Shown one piece after another: positions 1 through 9,670 of a DNA stretch of 64,000 bases. Origin of the DNA: Brumimicrobium glaciale (GTDB taxonomy: Bacteria > Bacteroidota > Bacteroidia > Flavobacteriales_D > Crocinitomicaceae); NCBI RefSeq assembly GCF_004152935.1, contig NZ_SETE01000001.1, positions 806,001-870,000 of the forward strand. Reading direction: 5' to 3'. Each line of letters opens with the position of its first letter. Position 1 is the first letter of the stretch. The notes under the pieces were generated by a model. It worked only from the letters and a program-made list of their open reading frames with translations, ran no database searches and had not been told where the DNA came from. A program made the translations under genes and the position numbers.

Positions 1-24
1 GTCATCACGCATACAGCCTACAGC

Positions 25-1116
25 CTAAAGCTTATTGCTTATAGCTATCGCCTCCGCCACTCTAACCGGCTTCTTATTATTATCTTTAAACTTCAATTTA
101 TCAGACCTCCCTTTCTTGAAAATCTGATTGCTGTTCTCCAATCCTTTTCTTAGTTCTTTCTGCTCTTCAATCGGTAAATTATAAACGTCTTGACAATCTG
201 TAGAACAACATCCTTGTAGTTTTTCCTTACAACTTTCACATTGAATAAATAGCAAATGACACGCGTCATTCACACAATTCGTATGCGTATCTGCTGCTTC
301 TCCACATTGGTGACAAACAGAAATTATATCTTCAGTTATTCTTTCACCACGTCTTTCATCAAACACGAAGTTTTTCCCTATAAATTTATTCTCTATTCCG
401 TTGTCTGTGCAATCGTTGGCGTATTTAATAATTCCACCTTCCAATTGATGTACATTCTTGAATCCTCTGTGTTTGTACCAAGCAGAAGCTTTTTCACAGC
501 GGATTCCTCCTGTACAATACATCACGATATTCTTGTCTTCGTTTCCTGATAAAATTTCACTCTCTATAATAGGAAGAGATTCACGGAAAGTATCCACATC
601 TGGAGTAATTGCCCCTTTGAAATGTCCAACTTCCGTCTCGTAATGATTACGCATGTCAATCAAAATCGTATTCGGATCATCGATTAACGCATTAAATTCA
701 GTTGCTTTAAGGTGTTTTCCTTTATTTGTAACATCAAAAGTTGCGTCATTTAAACCATCGGCTAAAATCTTGTTACGGATTTTAATCTTTAGTTTTAAGA
801 ATGGAAATTCTGCTTCTTCCTCGTTTACAGCGATGTTTAGTCTGATGTTGTTTAAAAAAGAAATAGTGTACAATTCTTTTTTGAACTCTTCGAACTTGTC
901 AGCTGGAACACCCATTTGTGCGTTAATTCCTTCAGTTGCGACATAAGTTCTTCCTACGACTCCTAGATTATCCCACATTTGAAAGAGGTGGTCTCTAAAA
1001 ACTTGAGGGTTGGGAATAGAAGCATATTGATAAAAAGAAACGGTAACGAATTTTGTTCCGCGTTCTTTTAACTTTTCCACCAACTCCTCTTTACTCAATT
1101 TATTCCACAGTTGCAT
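25..1116 (-). CDS. trhO: tRNA uridine(34) hydroxylase TrhO (rhodanese-domain, YceA family)
   Basis: This 363-residue protein matches the TrhO/YceA family, which hydroxylates uridine 34 of tRNAs in the cytoplasm in an oxygen-dependent reaction (family knowledge). An N-terminal acylphosphatase-like region (about 20-110) is followed by a rhodanese domain (about 135-240) whose active-site loop is CTGGIRCEKAS, with Cys201 as the expected catalytic cysteine. A cysteine-rich C-terminal segment (CHQCG, CESCKEK, CCSTDC) looks like a zinc-binding site. The start MQLWNK is well placed behind a TAnnTTTG promoter. The last codons (SNKL-stop) lie in a short AGCCTA/GCTTAT-type simple repeat at the left edge of the window. 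The gene appears monocistronic. Confidence in the family is high; the exact tRNA substrates are inferred. Confidence 0.93.
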   Translation of the reverse strand: MQLWNKLSKEELVEKLKERGTKFVTVSFYQYASIPNPQVFRDHLFQMWDNLGVVGRTYVATEGINAQMGVPADKFEEFKKELYTISFLNNIRLNIAVNEEEAEFPFLKLKIKIRNKILADGLNDATFDVTNKGKHLKATEFNALIDDPNTILIDMRNHYETEVGHFKGAITPDVDTFRESLPIIESEILSGNEDKNIVMYCTGGIRCEKASAWYKHRGFKNVHQLEGGIIKYANDCTDNGIENKFIGKNFVFDERRGERITEDIISVCHQCGEAADTHTNCVNDACHLLFIQCESCKEKLQGCCSTDCQDVYNLPIEEQKELRKGLENSNQIFKKGRSDKLKFKDNNKKPVRVAEAIAISNKL

Positions 1117-1148
1117 GCTATGTATTTTTTATATGATTAAAGATTTTA

Positions 1149-1178
1149 CAAAGATACAGAAAATGAATAAAACCCAAA
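1149..1178 (-). promoter_or_regulatory. Bacteroidota-type promoter of trhO
   Basis: On the minus strand a TATCTTTG -7 element (1149-1156) is preceded by TTTG (1175-1178) with an 18-bp spacer. This fits the TTTG/TAnnTTTG consensus of Bacteroidota housekeeping promoters. The predicted leader is about 28 nt. Confidence 0.55.
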
Positions 1179-1312
1179 ATTGAGAGCAATTGAATTTAAT
1201 GACTTTTATCAGTTGAATCAAATTTTGTTATCTCTTCAAAATGATTTATGTTTGAATGCAATAACTTATGAATTTTTTACCCCGCTGTGTTTTATTATTA
1301 AAAACCAACACT

Positions 1313-1969
1313 ATGAAGACTATGAAAATTACTATCGCTATGCTGCTCCTAACTTTTTTAATGAGCTGCAATAAAAATGAACAATATACGATTATAGGCC
1401 GTGTTTTGTATGGCTGTGATTCACTTATTGTGAATGACAATAGTTTTTTACTAACACAGGAATTTAAAGAGGCATCACTTATACCGAGTAAAAGAGACCC
1501 AATTTACAGAGGTTTCTTTACAGATGGGAATGGTCGCTTTAAAATTATATATAAAAGGAAAGAAGCTGTTAATACAGATCTAGAATTTTATTTCAATAAT
1601 AACCATGTATATGAAGGAATTCCAGCCTACCAAGATGTTGATCTTGGTAATGTTTATGTTGGTAATACATTTGTAAGTTTCAAAATAAGACTTGATGTGG
1701 ATAGCGCTTACACTGCGAGTGATACCCTAATTATTAAAACTCATAATCAACTTCAGATTCAAATTCCAGGACCTTTTCAAAATGGGGTTGTGGATACAGT
1801 TTATAACTTTTCTTATTTTAGATCTCATCACTACACAGAAGGCGTTGAAATTAATATTGTAAATTATAGAATTTTGAATTCAGGTGTAGTTCAACAAGGT
1901 AATGTTGATTTTATGATTCCTAAATTATGCACAAACGAGCTTTTTGAAGCAGTTATAAAAATAGAGTAG
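1313..1969 (+). CDS. Putative lipoprotein, unknown function
   Basis: The 218-residue product starts at MKTMKIT rather than at an upstream in-frame ATG (1268), because this start gives a clean type II signal peptide with lipobox LMSC (Cys about residue 19). The upstream codons would add a non-signal-like extension. The mature part is beta-rich and has no motif I recognise; there are no catalytic-looking clusters. It is probably anchored to the outer or inner membrane facing the periplasm. It stands alone between divergent trhO and a strong hairpin terminator. The function is unknown. Confidence 0.75.
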   Translation: MKTMKITIAMLLLTFLMSCNKNEQYTIIGRVLYGCDSLIVNDNSFLLTQEFKEASLIPSKRDPIYRGFFTDGNGRFKIIYKRKEAVNTDLEFYFNNNHVYEGIPAYQDVDLGNVYVGNTFVSFKIRLDVDSAYTASDTLIIKTHNQLQIQIPGPFQNGVVDTVYNFSYFRSHHYTEGVEINIVNYRILNSGVVQQGNVDFMIPKLCTNELFEAVIKIE

Positions 1970-1991
1970 AAATTAATTGATGGTTTTAAAA

Positions 1992-2030
1992 TAAAAAAAA
2001 AGCATCCAAAATTAATTTCTGGATGCTTTA
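1992..2030. terminator. Bidirectional rho-independent terminator
   Basis: The hairpin arms AAAGCATCCA (1999-2008) and TGGATGCTTT (2020-2029) are flanked by an A-run on the left and T-rich sequence on the right. It can serve the lipoprotein gene on the plus strand and the PurL-like gene arriving on the minus strand. Confidence 0.8.
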
Positions 2031-2073
2031 ATAAATTGAATATCAAAATTATTATGTTCGGGAGTCATCTCCG

Positions 2074-2097
2074 TTAACAATTAACCATTAAACATTA
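2074..2097. repeat. TTAACAATTAAC-type simple repeat at gene 3' end
   Basis: A degenerate array of TTAACCATTAA-like units lies within 6 bp of the stop codon of the minus-strand PurL-like gene. Similar short arrays abut the 3' ends of other minus-strand genes in this window (pgk, the M20 amidohydrolase, the thioesterase). Confidence 0.5.
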
Positions 2098-2102
2098 TTT
2101 TA

Positions 2103-3935
2103 CTAACTTTCAATCAGTTTTTCTAAAGCCGAATTGTAAGATTTTTTCGCTTCTTGGATAAATCCAAAATGATCATCATCCACAACCAATTTCCCTTGTG
2201 TTACGTGACCTAGCAATGTGAAGTTAATACCTGAGTTCATCATGAATTCGATAAATTCTTCTTCACTTACTTCGTTTACTCCAACAAGTACACGTCCTGT
2301 AGATTCTCCAAATAGGAAAGCATCTTCACGGATTTCAGCATCTGTTACAATGTCAAAACCTAATTCGTTTGGAATAGCCATTTCTGATAGGGTAATAAAT
2401 ATTCCACCAACAGAACAGTCATGTGCAGCATTCACTAAATCTTTTTTGATCAAAGATTTAATTACTTCTTGCAATTTATACTCTTTGTCCATATTAAAGT
2501 GTGGAGCAGGTGATGCTTTTACGCCATGATAAGCGTATAAATATTCTGAACTTGCAATGCATTCAACAGCTTCCCCAATGATGAAAATTAGATCTCCTTT
2601 GGTTTTAAAATCAAGTGACATTGCTTTCTTTTTATCTTCTAGCAATCCAACCATTCCAATGGTAGGAATTGGAGAAATAGAAACTTCCTCGCCGTCAATA
2701 ATTGACTGATCTTGGAAAGAAACCTTTTTATTTATAACGGGAGTTTTGAATTTTTCACAAGCGGCTGACATTCCTCTAATGGAGTTTGTAAAGTGCCAAC
2801 TTGTTTCTGGATTATTTGGATTGCCAAAGTTAAAACAAGTCGAAATTGCCTTTGGCTCACCTCCTGAACAAACAATGTTTCTCGCCGCTTCTGCAACCGC
2901 AATTGAAGTACCGATTTGTGGATCAGCTTTTATATATCTTGGGTTACCACCAACTGTAATTGCTAAACCACGATTTGTATCTTCAATATGAACCATTCCT
3001 GCATCCGATAGAGGTTTTCCAATATTTGCACCAGTTCTTTTCAAGGTGTTGAAATGATTGTTAATCCATCTTTTTGATGCAATATTAGGTTGTTTCAATA
3101 AGAAATCTGCGACTTCTTTAAGGTCTTCTGGTTCCTTAACATCATTAATATTAAACGCTTTGCTTTCTTGAAAATATGCTGGAGCGGTAATTTTTTCATC
3201 ACCTACTATATCTTCATTGACCTTAATGAGTGAATCAATTGGTAGATTTGCAATTAGTACCTTATTATTATAGTAACGAATACTTTTTAAATCAGTTTCA
3301 ACACTAAATTGATCCGCTTTTAAATCAAATTTAGCACATATATCTTTTATTACTTTTTCTGAGCAAAAATCAAGTGTTTGCAAATGGTTTTCAGTTCCTG
3401 AAGTGTCGCCTTTCTTTTTGGAATTAATAATTCCTACCGAAAATGTGTTTACAATTGAAGTACTATTAAATGAATTGTCAAAAAACACATCTCCTTCCAA
3501 AGAAGTTATTTTAGAAGTATTTGCAGAGTCACTAATTGCTTTAATTGCTTCTGTTAATGATTTTTTAGACGCATTATTTTCGATAGTTCCAAAACGAAAT
3601 GAGTTGATTTGTGCTATTGTGTCAAAATTGAGTCCAGATTTATGATTTGTTTCAGAAGATTGCGATTGATTAAGTGTACTTGCATTTAAAACACAACCGA
3701 TATCTTCACCCAAATCGATAATTCCGCCATCTTTATCTATGTTTGGTAGTGTTTTAATCCATTTTTCAATGTGTATTAAAGAAAATGAACCAGACCACAT
3801 CGTTCCATAAATATTAGTTTCAGTAATATTTGGTGTTCTGCCTAAAGTCTTTTTGATCAGCTCAAAATCATCTTTTGTTAAGCCAAGCTCTTTAGCTTCT
3901 TCTAGTGTTGCTTCTTGTTGAATTGTACTTTCCAT
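2103..3935 (-). CDS. PurL-like AIR-synthase-related protein with degenerate N-terminal catalytic half
   Basis: The 610-residue product is homologous to FGAM synthase subunit PurL (small form usually about 740 residues, from memory). The C-terminal half is well conserved: RYIKADPQIG, AVAEAARNIVCSGGEP, FNFGNPNNPE, PTIGMVGLLED, HDCSVGG and FGESTGRVLV. The N-terminal half keeps only framework segments (GLTKDDFELIKKTLGRTPN, DIGE, NSFRFG at 111-116, FDNSF, VGIINS). The catalytic MWSEHCSYK motif reads MWSGSFSLI (46-54), so the His is lost. The ExSHNHPS nucleotide-binding motif and the glycine-rich GxGGIIRD loop are missing, and the roughly 85-residue linker with DMGAAG/GES motifs is absent. It is therefore probably not a working FGAM synthase by itself; it could be a regulatory or structural paralogue beside a large PurL elsewhere. 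The frame is open and codon use looks normal, so this is a maintained gene rather than a fresh pseudogene. Confidence 0.8.
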   Translation of the reverse strand: MESTIQQEATLEEAKELGLTKDDFELIKKTLGRTPNITETNIYGTMWSGSFSLIHIEKWIKTLPNIDKDGGIIDLGEDIGCVLNASTLNQSQSSETNHKSGLNFDTIAQINSFRFGTIENNASKKSLTEAIKAISDSANTSKITSLEGDVFFDNSFNSTSIVNTFSVGIINSKKKGDTSGTENHLQTLDFCSEKVIKDICAKFDLKADQFSVETDLKSIRYYNNKVLIANLPIDSLIKVNEDIVGDEKITAPAYFQESKAFNINDVKEPEDLKEVADFLLKQPNIASKRWINNHFNTLKRTGANIGKPLSDAGMVHIEDTNRGLAITVGGNPRYIKADPQIGTSIAVAEAARNIVCSGGEPKAISTCFNFGNPNNPETSWHFTNSIRGMSAACEKFKTPVINKKVSFQDQSIIDGEEVSISPIPTIGMVGLLEDKKKAMSLDFKTKGDLIFIIGEAVECIASSEYLYAYHGVKASPAPHFNMDKEYKLQEVIKSLIKKDLVNAAHDCSVGGIFITLSEMAIPNELGFDIVTDAEIREDAFLFGESTGRVLVGVNEVSEEEFIEFMMNSGINFTLLGHVTQGKLVVDDDHFGFIQEAKKSYNSALEKLIES

Positions 3936-4136
3936 ATCTTTAAATTGTTAGGCGAAAATAATGATTTTGAAGCTTCTTTTGAACCTTTTATAATTTGTTT
4001 TCCAGATTCGTGTTTTCCGATTATATTTAAACAGAGGGACGCCTTGGAAATCAAAGGATTTTAAAAATTAATGAAAATAATGTTTGGATGTAAGTTTAAT
4101 TAGTAGTAATTTTTCTAACATTTTAAAACCAAGGCT

Positions 4137-4427
4137 ATGCAAGAAATTATAAACGTTAAACCCCAAATAGTTCAGAAGGAAGTTATTCCTCAGTTAAAAT
4201 TTCAAAGGGGAGTAAAAATTAAGCAACAGGATGGTTTGATGGAAAGCTTGATGGAAGCAACTAAATTGGGAAACTTGCATCATGGTAAAGTTGCTATCAT
4301 TTTTGAAGATGATGAAGGGATTAAACAAGTTGAAACTACAATTTGGGCTACAGGTCTAAAATATATTTGTTTGAAAGGAGGAATGTGGTTACCCATTGGA
4401 AGTATCCACAGAATTGTGTTTATTTAA
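4137..4427 (+). CDS. Small conserved-looking hypothetical protein (96 aa)
   Basis: This is a 96-residue soluble protein with no signal peptide or membrane segment. It starts MQEIINVKPQ; a charged N-terminus precedes a beta-rich core (VAIIFEDDEGIKQVETTIWATG, then LPIGSIHRIVFI), reminiscent of small Sm-like or beta-barrel folds, but I recognise no family. It is transcribed alone and closed by a strong terminator 80 bp downstream. It is real because the frame, the RBS-less Bacteroidota-type leader and the terminator are consistent; the function is unknown. Confidence 0.75.
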   Translation: MQEIINVKPQIVQKEVIPQLKFQRGVKIKQQDGLMESLMEATKLGNLHHGKVAIIFEDDEGIKQVETTIWATGLKYICLKGGMWLPIGSIHRIVFI

Positions 4428-4504
4428 CAAAAGTAATTAATTGTAGGAATACAAGAATGTTGTCATAAATCTAAGGTATTTCTAAAAGAGTTTGTTTAAA
4501 TTTG

Positions 4505-4531
4505 AAGCACGACAAACGTCGTGCTTTTTTT
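4505..4531 (+). terminator. Rho-independent terminator after the 96-aa gene
   Basis: The arms AAGCACGAC (4505-4513) and GTCGTGCTT (4518-4526) with an AAAC tetraloop are followed by seven T's. The T-run overlaps the probable -33 element of the dsbD promoter. Confidence 0.9.
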
Positions 4532-4561
4532 GAAATGGATTAAAATGTGATTATAATTTTG
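4529..4561 (+). promoter_or_regulatory. Promoter of dsbD
   Basis: TTTG (4529-4532), a 21-bp spacer and TAATTTTG (4554-4561) give a full match to the Bacteroidota TTTG/TAnnTTTG consensus. The leader to the chosen dsbD start is about 115 nt. Confidence 0.6.
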
Positions 4562-4679
4562 CCAAAACTGCGTTTCTTAATTGAATGTGGTTTTAGTTTT
4601 TTTATTCAGTTCTAATTTGAAAAAGTTGTTGTTTTAGTTGAATTTATGGGGGATACCTCGAAAGAAAATTTTATATAAC

Positions 4680-6794
4680 ATGATAAGATCGATAAGCTTA
4701 CTTTTAATGATTGTTTTCAGTTTCTATAGTTTCTCACAAGTTGAGTATCCTGAAGATAAAGTAAAATGGGAATTTAAAGTGAAACAATCTGGATGTGAAG
4801 CCGAAATAATTGGTGAATTCAAAGTAGATAAGCATTGGCACATTAATGCTTTAAATCTTCCAGCTGATAATTTTGGGATTCCAACGACTTTTAAATTACA
4901 CAAATCTCCAAATTATAAAATTATTGGAAAGGTAATCGAACCTAAACCAGTAGAGAAATATGATGAAATTTCTGAAGAAAGTTTACGTTACCACGCAGGG
5001 AAATTCACGCTTAGACAAAAAATTAAGATTACAACAGACAAAGATTTCGAGTTAAAGCTTGATTTTGGATTCCAACCATGTGACTCTGTAAAGTGCTTAT
5101 TCCCTTTCGAAGATGTTTTTACTGTTAAGGTAAAAGGTTGTGAAATTATAGTTGAAAAAAATAATCAGTCAAGTCCTACTAAACTGCAATCAGGTAGCGA
5201 TGCTACAGATGCTGATCTCCAAGCCGATATTGAGGAGTCTGAAGACCAGTCAGTAGTCGTTGCAGATGAAATTGACGACAATGACGAAGAGGAAGCACTA
5301 GTTGTAGTTGATGCCAACGAAAAAAAGCAAAGTAAAAGTGATCCAACTGGAAGATCTTTGTGGTGGATTTTCGGAGTTTCATTTGGTAGTGGACTATTAG
5401 CACTTGTTACACCTTGTGTTTTCCCGATGATTCCAATGACCGTTAGTTTCTTTACTAAACAAAGTAAAACCAAGAAACAAGGAATAAATAACGCCATTAA
5501 ATACGGAATTTCAATTATTGTAATTTACATTGTTTTAGGAACACTGGTCACCGCTTTATTTGGTGCCGAGTCCTTAAACAGTATGTCTACCGACCCGATA
5601 TTTAACTTTGTATTCTTTATTCTCTTGGTCGTTTTCGCTATCTCTTTTATGGGAGCTTTCGAAATAAGTTTACCAAGTTCTTGGGCAAATAAAGCAGATT
5701 CAAAAGCAGACAAAGGAGGATTCGTTGGGATATTCTTTATGGCATTGGCTTTAGCATTGGTTTCCTTCTCTTGTACAGGACCAATTGTTGGAATTTTATT
5801 AGTTACAGCAGCATCAGAAGGTGGAATGGCTCCTTTTATAGGAATGTTCGGATTTTCATTAGCATTGGCTTTGCCGTTTGCATTGTTCGCAGCATTCCCG
5901 GGTTGGATGAATACTTTACCAAAATCAGGTGGATGGTTGAACTCAGTAAAAGTAGTTTTAGGATTCCTAGAATTAGCTCTTGCATTTAAGTTCTTATCAA
6001 ATGCAGATTTAGCGCTACAGTGGCACTTCCTAGAAAGAGAAGTTTTCCTTGCAATTTGGATTGGGATTTTCTTGGTGCTGGCATTGTATCTGTTTGGAAA
6101 GTTGAGATTGCCGCACGATAGTCCAATCGAAAAATTATCTGTTGGAAGAACACTTTTTGGAACAACAGTTTTAATATTCGTAATTTATTTAATTCCAGGA
6201 ATGTGGGGTGCGCCATTGAAATTGATTAGCGCCTTCCCTCCACCGATGAGTTATAGTGAAGCTCCGCTAGGTTTTGGCGGCAGTGGGTCAGCTCCTGTAA
6301 GTAAAGGAGATTTTATTGAAGGAACACATTTAGGACCTCAAAATATTATGGTTTTCCATGATTACGATAAAGCTTTAGCACATGCTGATAAAGTGAACAA
6401 ACCTTTATTTGTTGATTTTACAGGCCATAATTGTGTGAATTGTCGAAGAATGGAACAAAGTGTTTGGGGAGAACCTGGGATTTTAGAAATTCTTAGAGAT
6501 GAGGTGGTAATCGTTTCTTTATATGTTGATGAACGTATCGATCTTCCTAAAAAAGAACAGGTAACTGTTACTTATCCAAATGGAAGAGAAAAGAATTTGA
6601 AAACTACAGGAGATAAGAATTCTTTCTTGCAAGTTTCAGAATATCAAGTGACTGCTCAGCCTTATTACATTTTACAAAATGGTAAAGGAGAAGATTTAGA
6701 TATCGGACCTGCCGATTATCAAAATCACAGCAATCCAGATGACTTTAAGAAGTGGCTTGAAGTGGGACTTAATGCTTACAATAGAGCAAAGTAA
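4680..6794 (+). CDS. dsbD: Thiol:disulfide interchange protein DsbD
   Basis: DsbD passes electrons from cytoplasmic thioredoxin across the inner membrane to periplasmic thiol oxidoreductases. The start at MIRSISLLLM gives a proper signal peptide ending about SFSQ (residue 20); an upstream in-frame ATG at 4638 would put a charged extension before it. The order is: N-terminal DsbD-alpha-like domain (about 25-160) with a Cys pair CDSVKC (134/139); a very acidic, low-complexity linker (about 165-220); a multi-span domain with TPCVFPMIP (Cys246) and SFSCTGP, the two membrane cysteines; and a C-terminal thioredoxin-fold domain with HNCVNC (Cys585/588). All three redox pairs are present, so the enzyme should be active. 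The gene has its own promoter and terminator. The acidic linker is the only unusual element. Confidence 0.93.
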   Translation: MIRSISLLLMIVFSFYSFSQVEYPEDKVKWEFKVKQSGCEAEIIGEFKVDKHWHINALNLPADNFGIPTTFKLHKSPNYKIIGKVIEPKPVEKYDEISEESLRYHAGKFTLRQKIKITTDKDFELKLDFGFQPCDSVKCLFPFEDVFTVKVKGCEIIVEKNNQSSPTKLQSGSDATDADLQADIEESEDQSVVVADEIDDNDEEEALVVVDANEKKQSKSDPTGRSLWWIFGVSFGSGLLALVTPCVFPMIPMTVSFFTKQSKTKKQGINNAIKYGISIIVIYIVLGTLVTALFGAESLNSMSTDPIFNFVFFILLVVFAISFMGAFEISLPSSWANKADSKADKGGFVGIFFMALALALVSFSCTGPIVGILLVTAASEGGMAPFIGMFGFSLALALPFALFAAFPGWMNTLPKSGGWLNSVKVVLGFLELALAFKFLSNADLALQWHFLEREVFLAIWIGIFLVLALYLFGKLRLPHDSPIEKLSVGRTLFGTTVLIFVIYLIPGMWGAPLKLISAFPPPMSYSEAPLGFGGSGSAPVSKGDFIEGTHLGPQNIMVFHDYDKALAHADKVNKPLFVDFTGHNCVNCRRMEQSVWGEPGILEILRDEVVIVSLYVDERIDLPKKEQVTVTYPNGREKNLKTTGDKNSFLQVSEYQVTAQPYYILQNGKGEDLDIGPADYQNHSNPDDFKKWLEVGLNAYNRAK

Positions 6795-6828
6795 TTAGAG
6801 GTTTCTAAAAGAAACTCATTAAATACTG

Positions 6829-6887
6829 AGGGGTTTCTTCAATTTAAAATAGCTAAAGCGTTTTAGATTGAGGAAACCCCTTTTTTT
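6829..6887 (+). terminator. Rho-independent terminator after dsbD
   Basis: The long arms AGGGGTTTCTTCAAT (6829-6843) and ATTGAGGAAACCCCT (6867-6881) nearly pair throughout and are followed by a T-run. The rest of the 312-base gap to carA (6888-7082) shows no further gene, only a short GCAGCGCTGC palindromic patch near 6930. Confidence 0.88.
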
Positions 6888-7082
6888 GTTGGTTTCACGA
6901 AAGTTAACTAAACGCATCAGTGCAACTGCAGCGCTGCTAAACTTTAAATAAAATAAAGCTAAATCCAAAAATATAATCATACCTAATCCTTAACATCCTT
7001 ACGCTTGTATTTTTTTAAGAAATCCAAGAATGAAAGAATCATTTTCTCTGCCAAAATTCAAGGATTAATTGGTATAATGTAT

Positions 7083-7090
7083 TACTTTTG
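7083..7090 (+). promoter_or_regulatory. -7 element of carA
   Basis: TACTTTTG fits TAnnTTTG and lies 16 nt before the chosen carA ATG. This supports that start over the upstream in-frame ATGs, which would precede the transcript. Confidence 0.5.
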
Positions 7091-7106
7091 TCAAAACTAT
7101 ATAGAG

Positions 7107-8222
7107 ATGATTGAACGAGCAAATGCAGTTTTAGTTTTAGAAGACGGAACTACTTTTCACGGTAAAGCAATAGGGAAAATAGGTAAAGCGGCTGGAGAGT
7201 TAGCTTTTAATACAGGGATGACTGGATACCAAGAGGTTTTTACAGATCCGTCCTATCTCGGACAATTGGTGATAATGACTTCGCCACATATTGGTAACTA
7301 CGGAACAACTGCTTCAGAATCTGAATCAGATCATATCCAGTGTGCAGGAATCATAGTTAAAAAGTTCTCAGAAGTTGCTTCTCGTGATATTTCTGATTTA
7401 CCACTTCAAGATTTTTTAGTAAGAGACGAAAAAGTAGGTATTTCTGATATCGATACACGTGCTTTGGTGCGTTATATTCGTTCTAAAGGAGCAATGAATG
7501 CAATTATCTCTTCTAATGAAGATGATAAAATTGAAGATTTAGTTGAAGAATTGAAAAGCGTTCCTTCAATGGAAGGTCTTGAATTGGCAAGTAGGGTTTC
7601 TACAAAAGAAGCTTATGTGTCTCCTTCTACAACTGGAAAAAGTCACTATAAAGTAGCTTTATTGGATTTCGGAACTAAACGAAACATCGCAAAATGTTTG
7701 AATGAACGAGATTGTGAAGTGAAAGTTTTTCCAATGAACTCCACGCTAGATGAACTTTTAGCATACCAACCCAATGGATTTATGTTGTCGAACGGACCTG
7801 GTGATCCAGCGGTAATGACATCTTCTCATCAATTGGTCAAAGAAATTATAGACACAAATATTCCAGTTTTTGGAATTTGTATGGGACACCAAATCATTGC
7901 AGCAAGTCAAGGTTTGGAAACAGAAAAAATGCATCAAGGACACCGTGGTTTAAATCACCCGGTATTGAATCATAGAACAGGAAAAGGGGAGATCACAAGT
8001 CAGAATCATGGTTTTGTTGTTTCTAGAGTAAGCGCTGAGGACAATGAGAATATTGAAATCACACACTCGCATTTGAATGACAACACTGTTGCTGGAATTG
8101 CATTGAAAAATAAATTGGTTTTTTCAGTACAGTACCACCCAGAGTCTTCCGCTGGACCTCATGATTCAAGATATCTTTTTGATAATTTTGTTACTAATAT
8201 GGATACTTATAAACAATCATAA
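7107..8222 (+). CDS. carA: Carbamoyl-phosphate synthase small (glutaminase) subunit
   Basis: CarA hydrolyses glutamine and feeds ammonia to CarB for carbamoyl phosphate, the precursor of pyrimidines and arginine. The 371-residue product shows the N-terminal small-subunit domain (GMTGYQEVFTDPSYLGQ, TSPHIGNYG) and a class I glutamine amidotransferase domain with nucleophile Cys258 in FGICMGHQ and the His/Glu pair in QYHPES. I chose MIERANAV as the start because family members begin there and because a -7 element ends 16 nt upstream; a longer frame from 7005 would add 34 atypical residues. It lies 30 bp before eno, so the two are probably cotranscribed. carB is not in this window, which is common in this phylum. 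Confidence 0.95.
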   Translation: MIERANAVLVLEDGTTFHGKAIGKIGKAAGELAFNTGMTGYQEVFTDPSYLGQLVIMTSPHIGNYGTTASESESDHIQCAGIIVKKFSEVASRDISDLPLQDFLVRDEKVGISDIDTRALVRYIRSKGAMNAIISSNEDDKIEDLVEELKSVPSMEGLELASRVSTKEAYVSPSTTGKSHYKVALLDFGTKRNIAKCLNERDCEVKVFPMNSTLDELLAYQPNGFMLSNGPGDPAVMTSSHQLVKEIIDTNIPVFGICMGHQIIAASQGLETEKMHQGHRGLNHPVLNHRTGKGEITSQNHGFVVSRVSAEDNENIEITHSHLNDNTVAGIALKNKLVFSVQYHPESSAGPHDSRYLFDNFVTNMDTYKQS

Positions 8223-9545
<1,323 letters not shown>

Positions 9546-9601
9546 ACTTAATTCTCTTTAGAATTTAGGATTTCAAGAATAGGGTTAAATAAAGATTCTT
9601 T

Positions 9602-9609
9602 TACTTTTG
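9602..9609 (+). promoter_or_regulatory. -7 element before the first CHU_C secreted protein
   Basis: TACTTTTG matches TAnnTTTG. It lies 61 nt before the ATG at 9671 and shares its sequence with the carA -7 element. Confidence 0.45.
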
Positions 9610-9670
9610 TAAATAGGCAACTCAAATCACTTTCTTTTCGTTTTAATATTGAAACATAAAGAAAGTGATT

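Noticed and set aside
4638-4679. Earlier start codon for dsbD
   Set aside because: It would place a charged extension before the signal peptide; MIRSISLLLM gives an ordinary export signal.
5165-5497. Long minus-strand open frames across the acidic linker of dsbD
   Set aside because: They are antisense shadows of the low-complexity Asp/Glu-coding region, with no matching promoter or start context.
7005-7106. N-terminal extension of CarA
   Set aside because: The extra residues do not match CarA proteins, and the -7 element at 7083-7090 lies within the extension.
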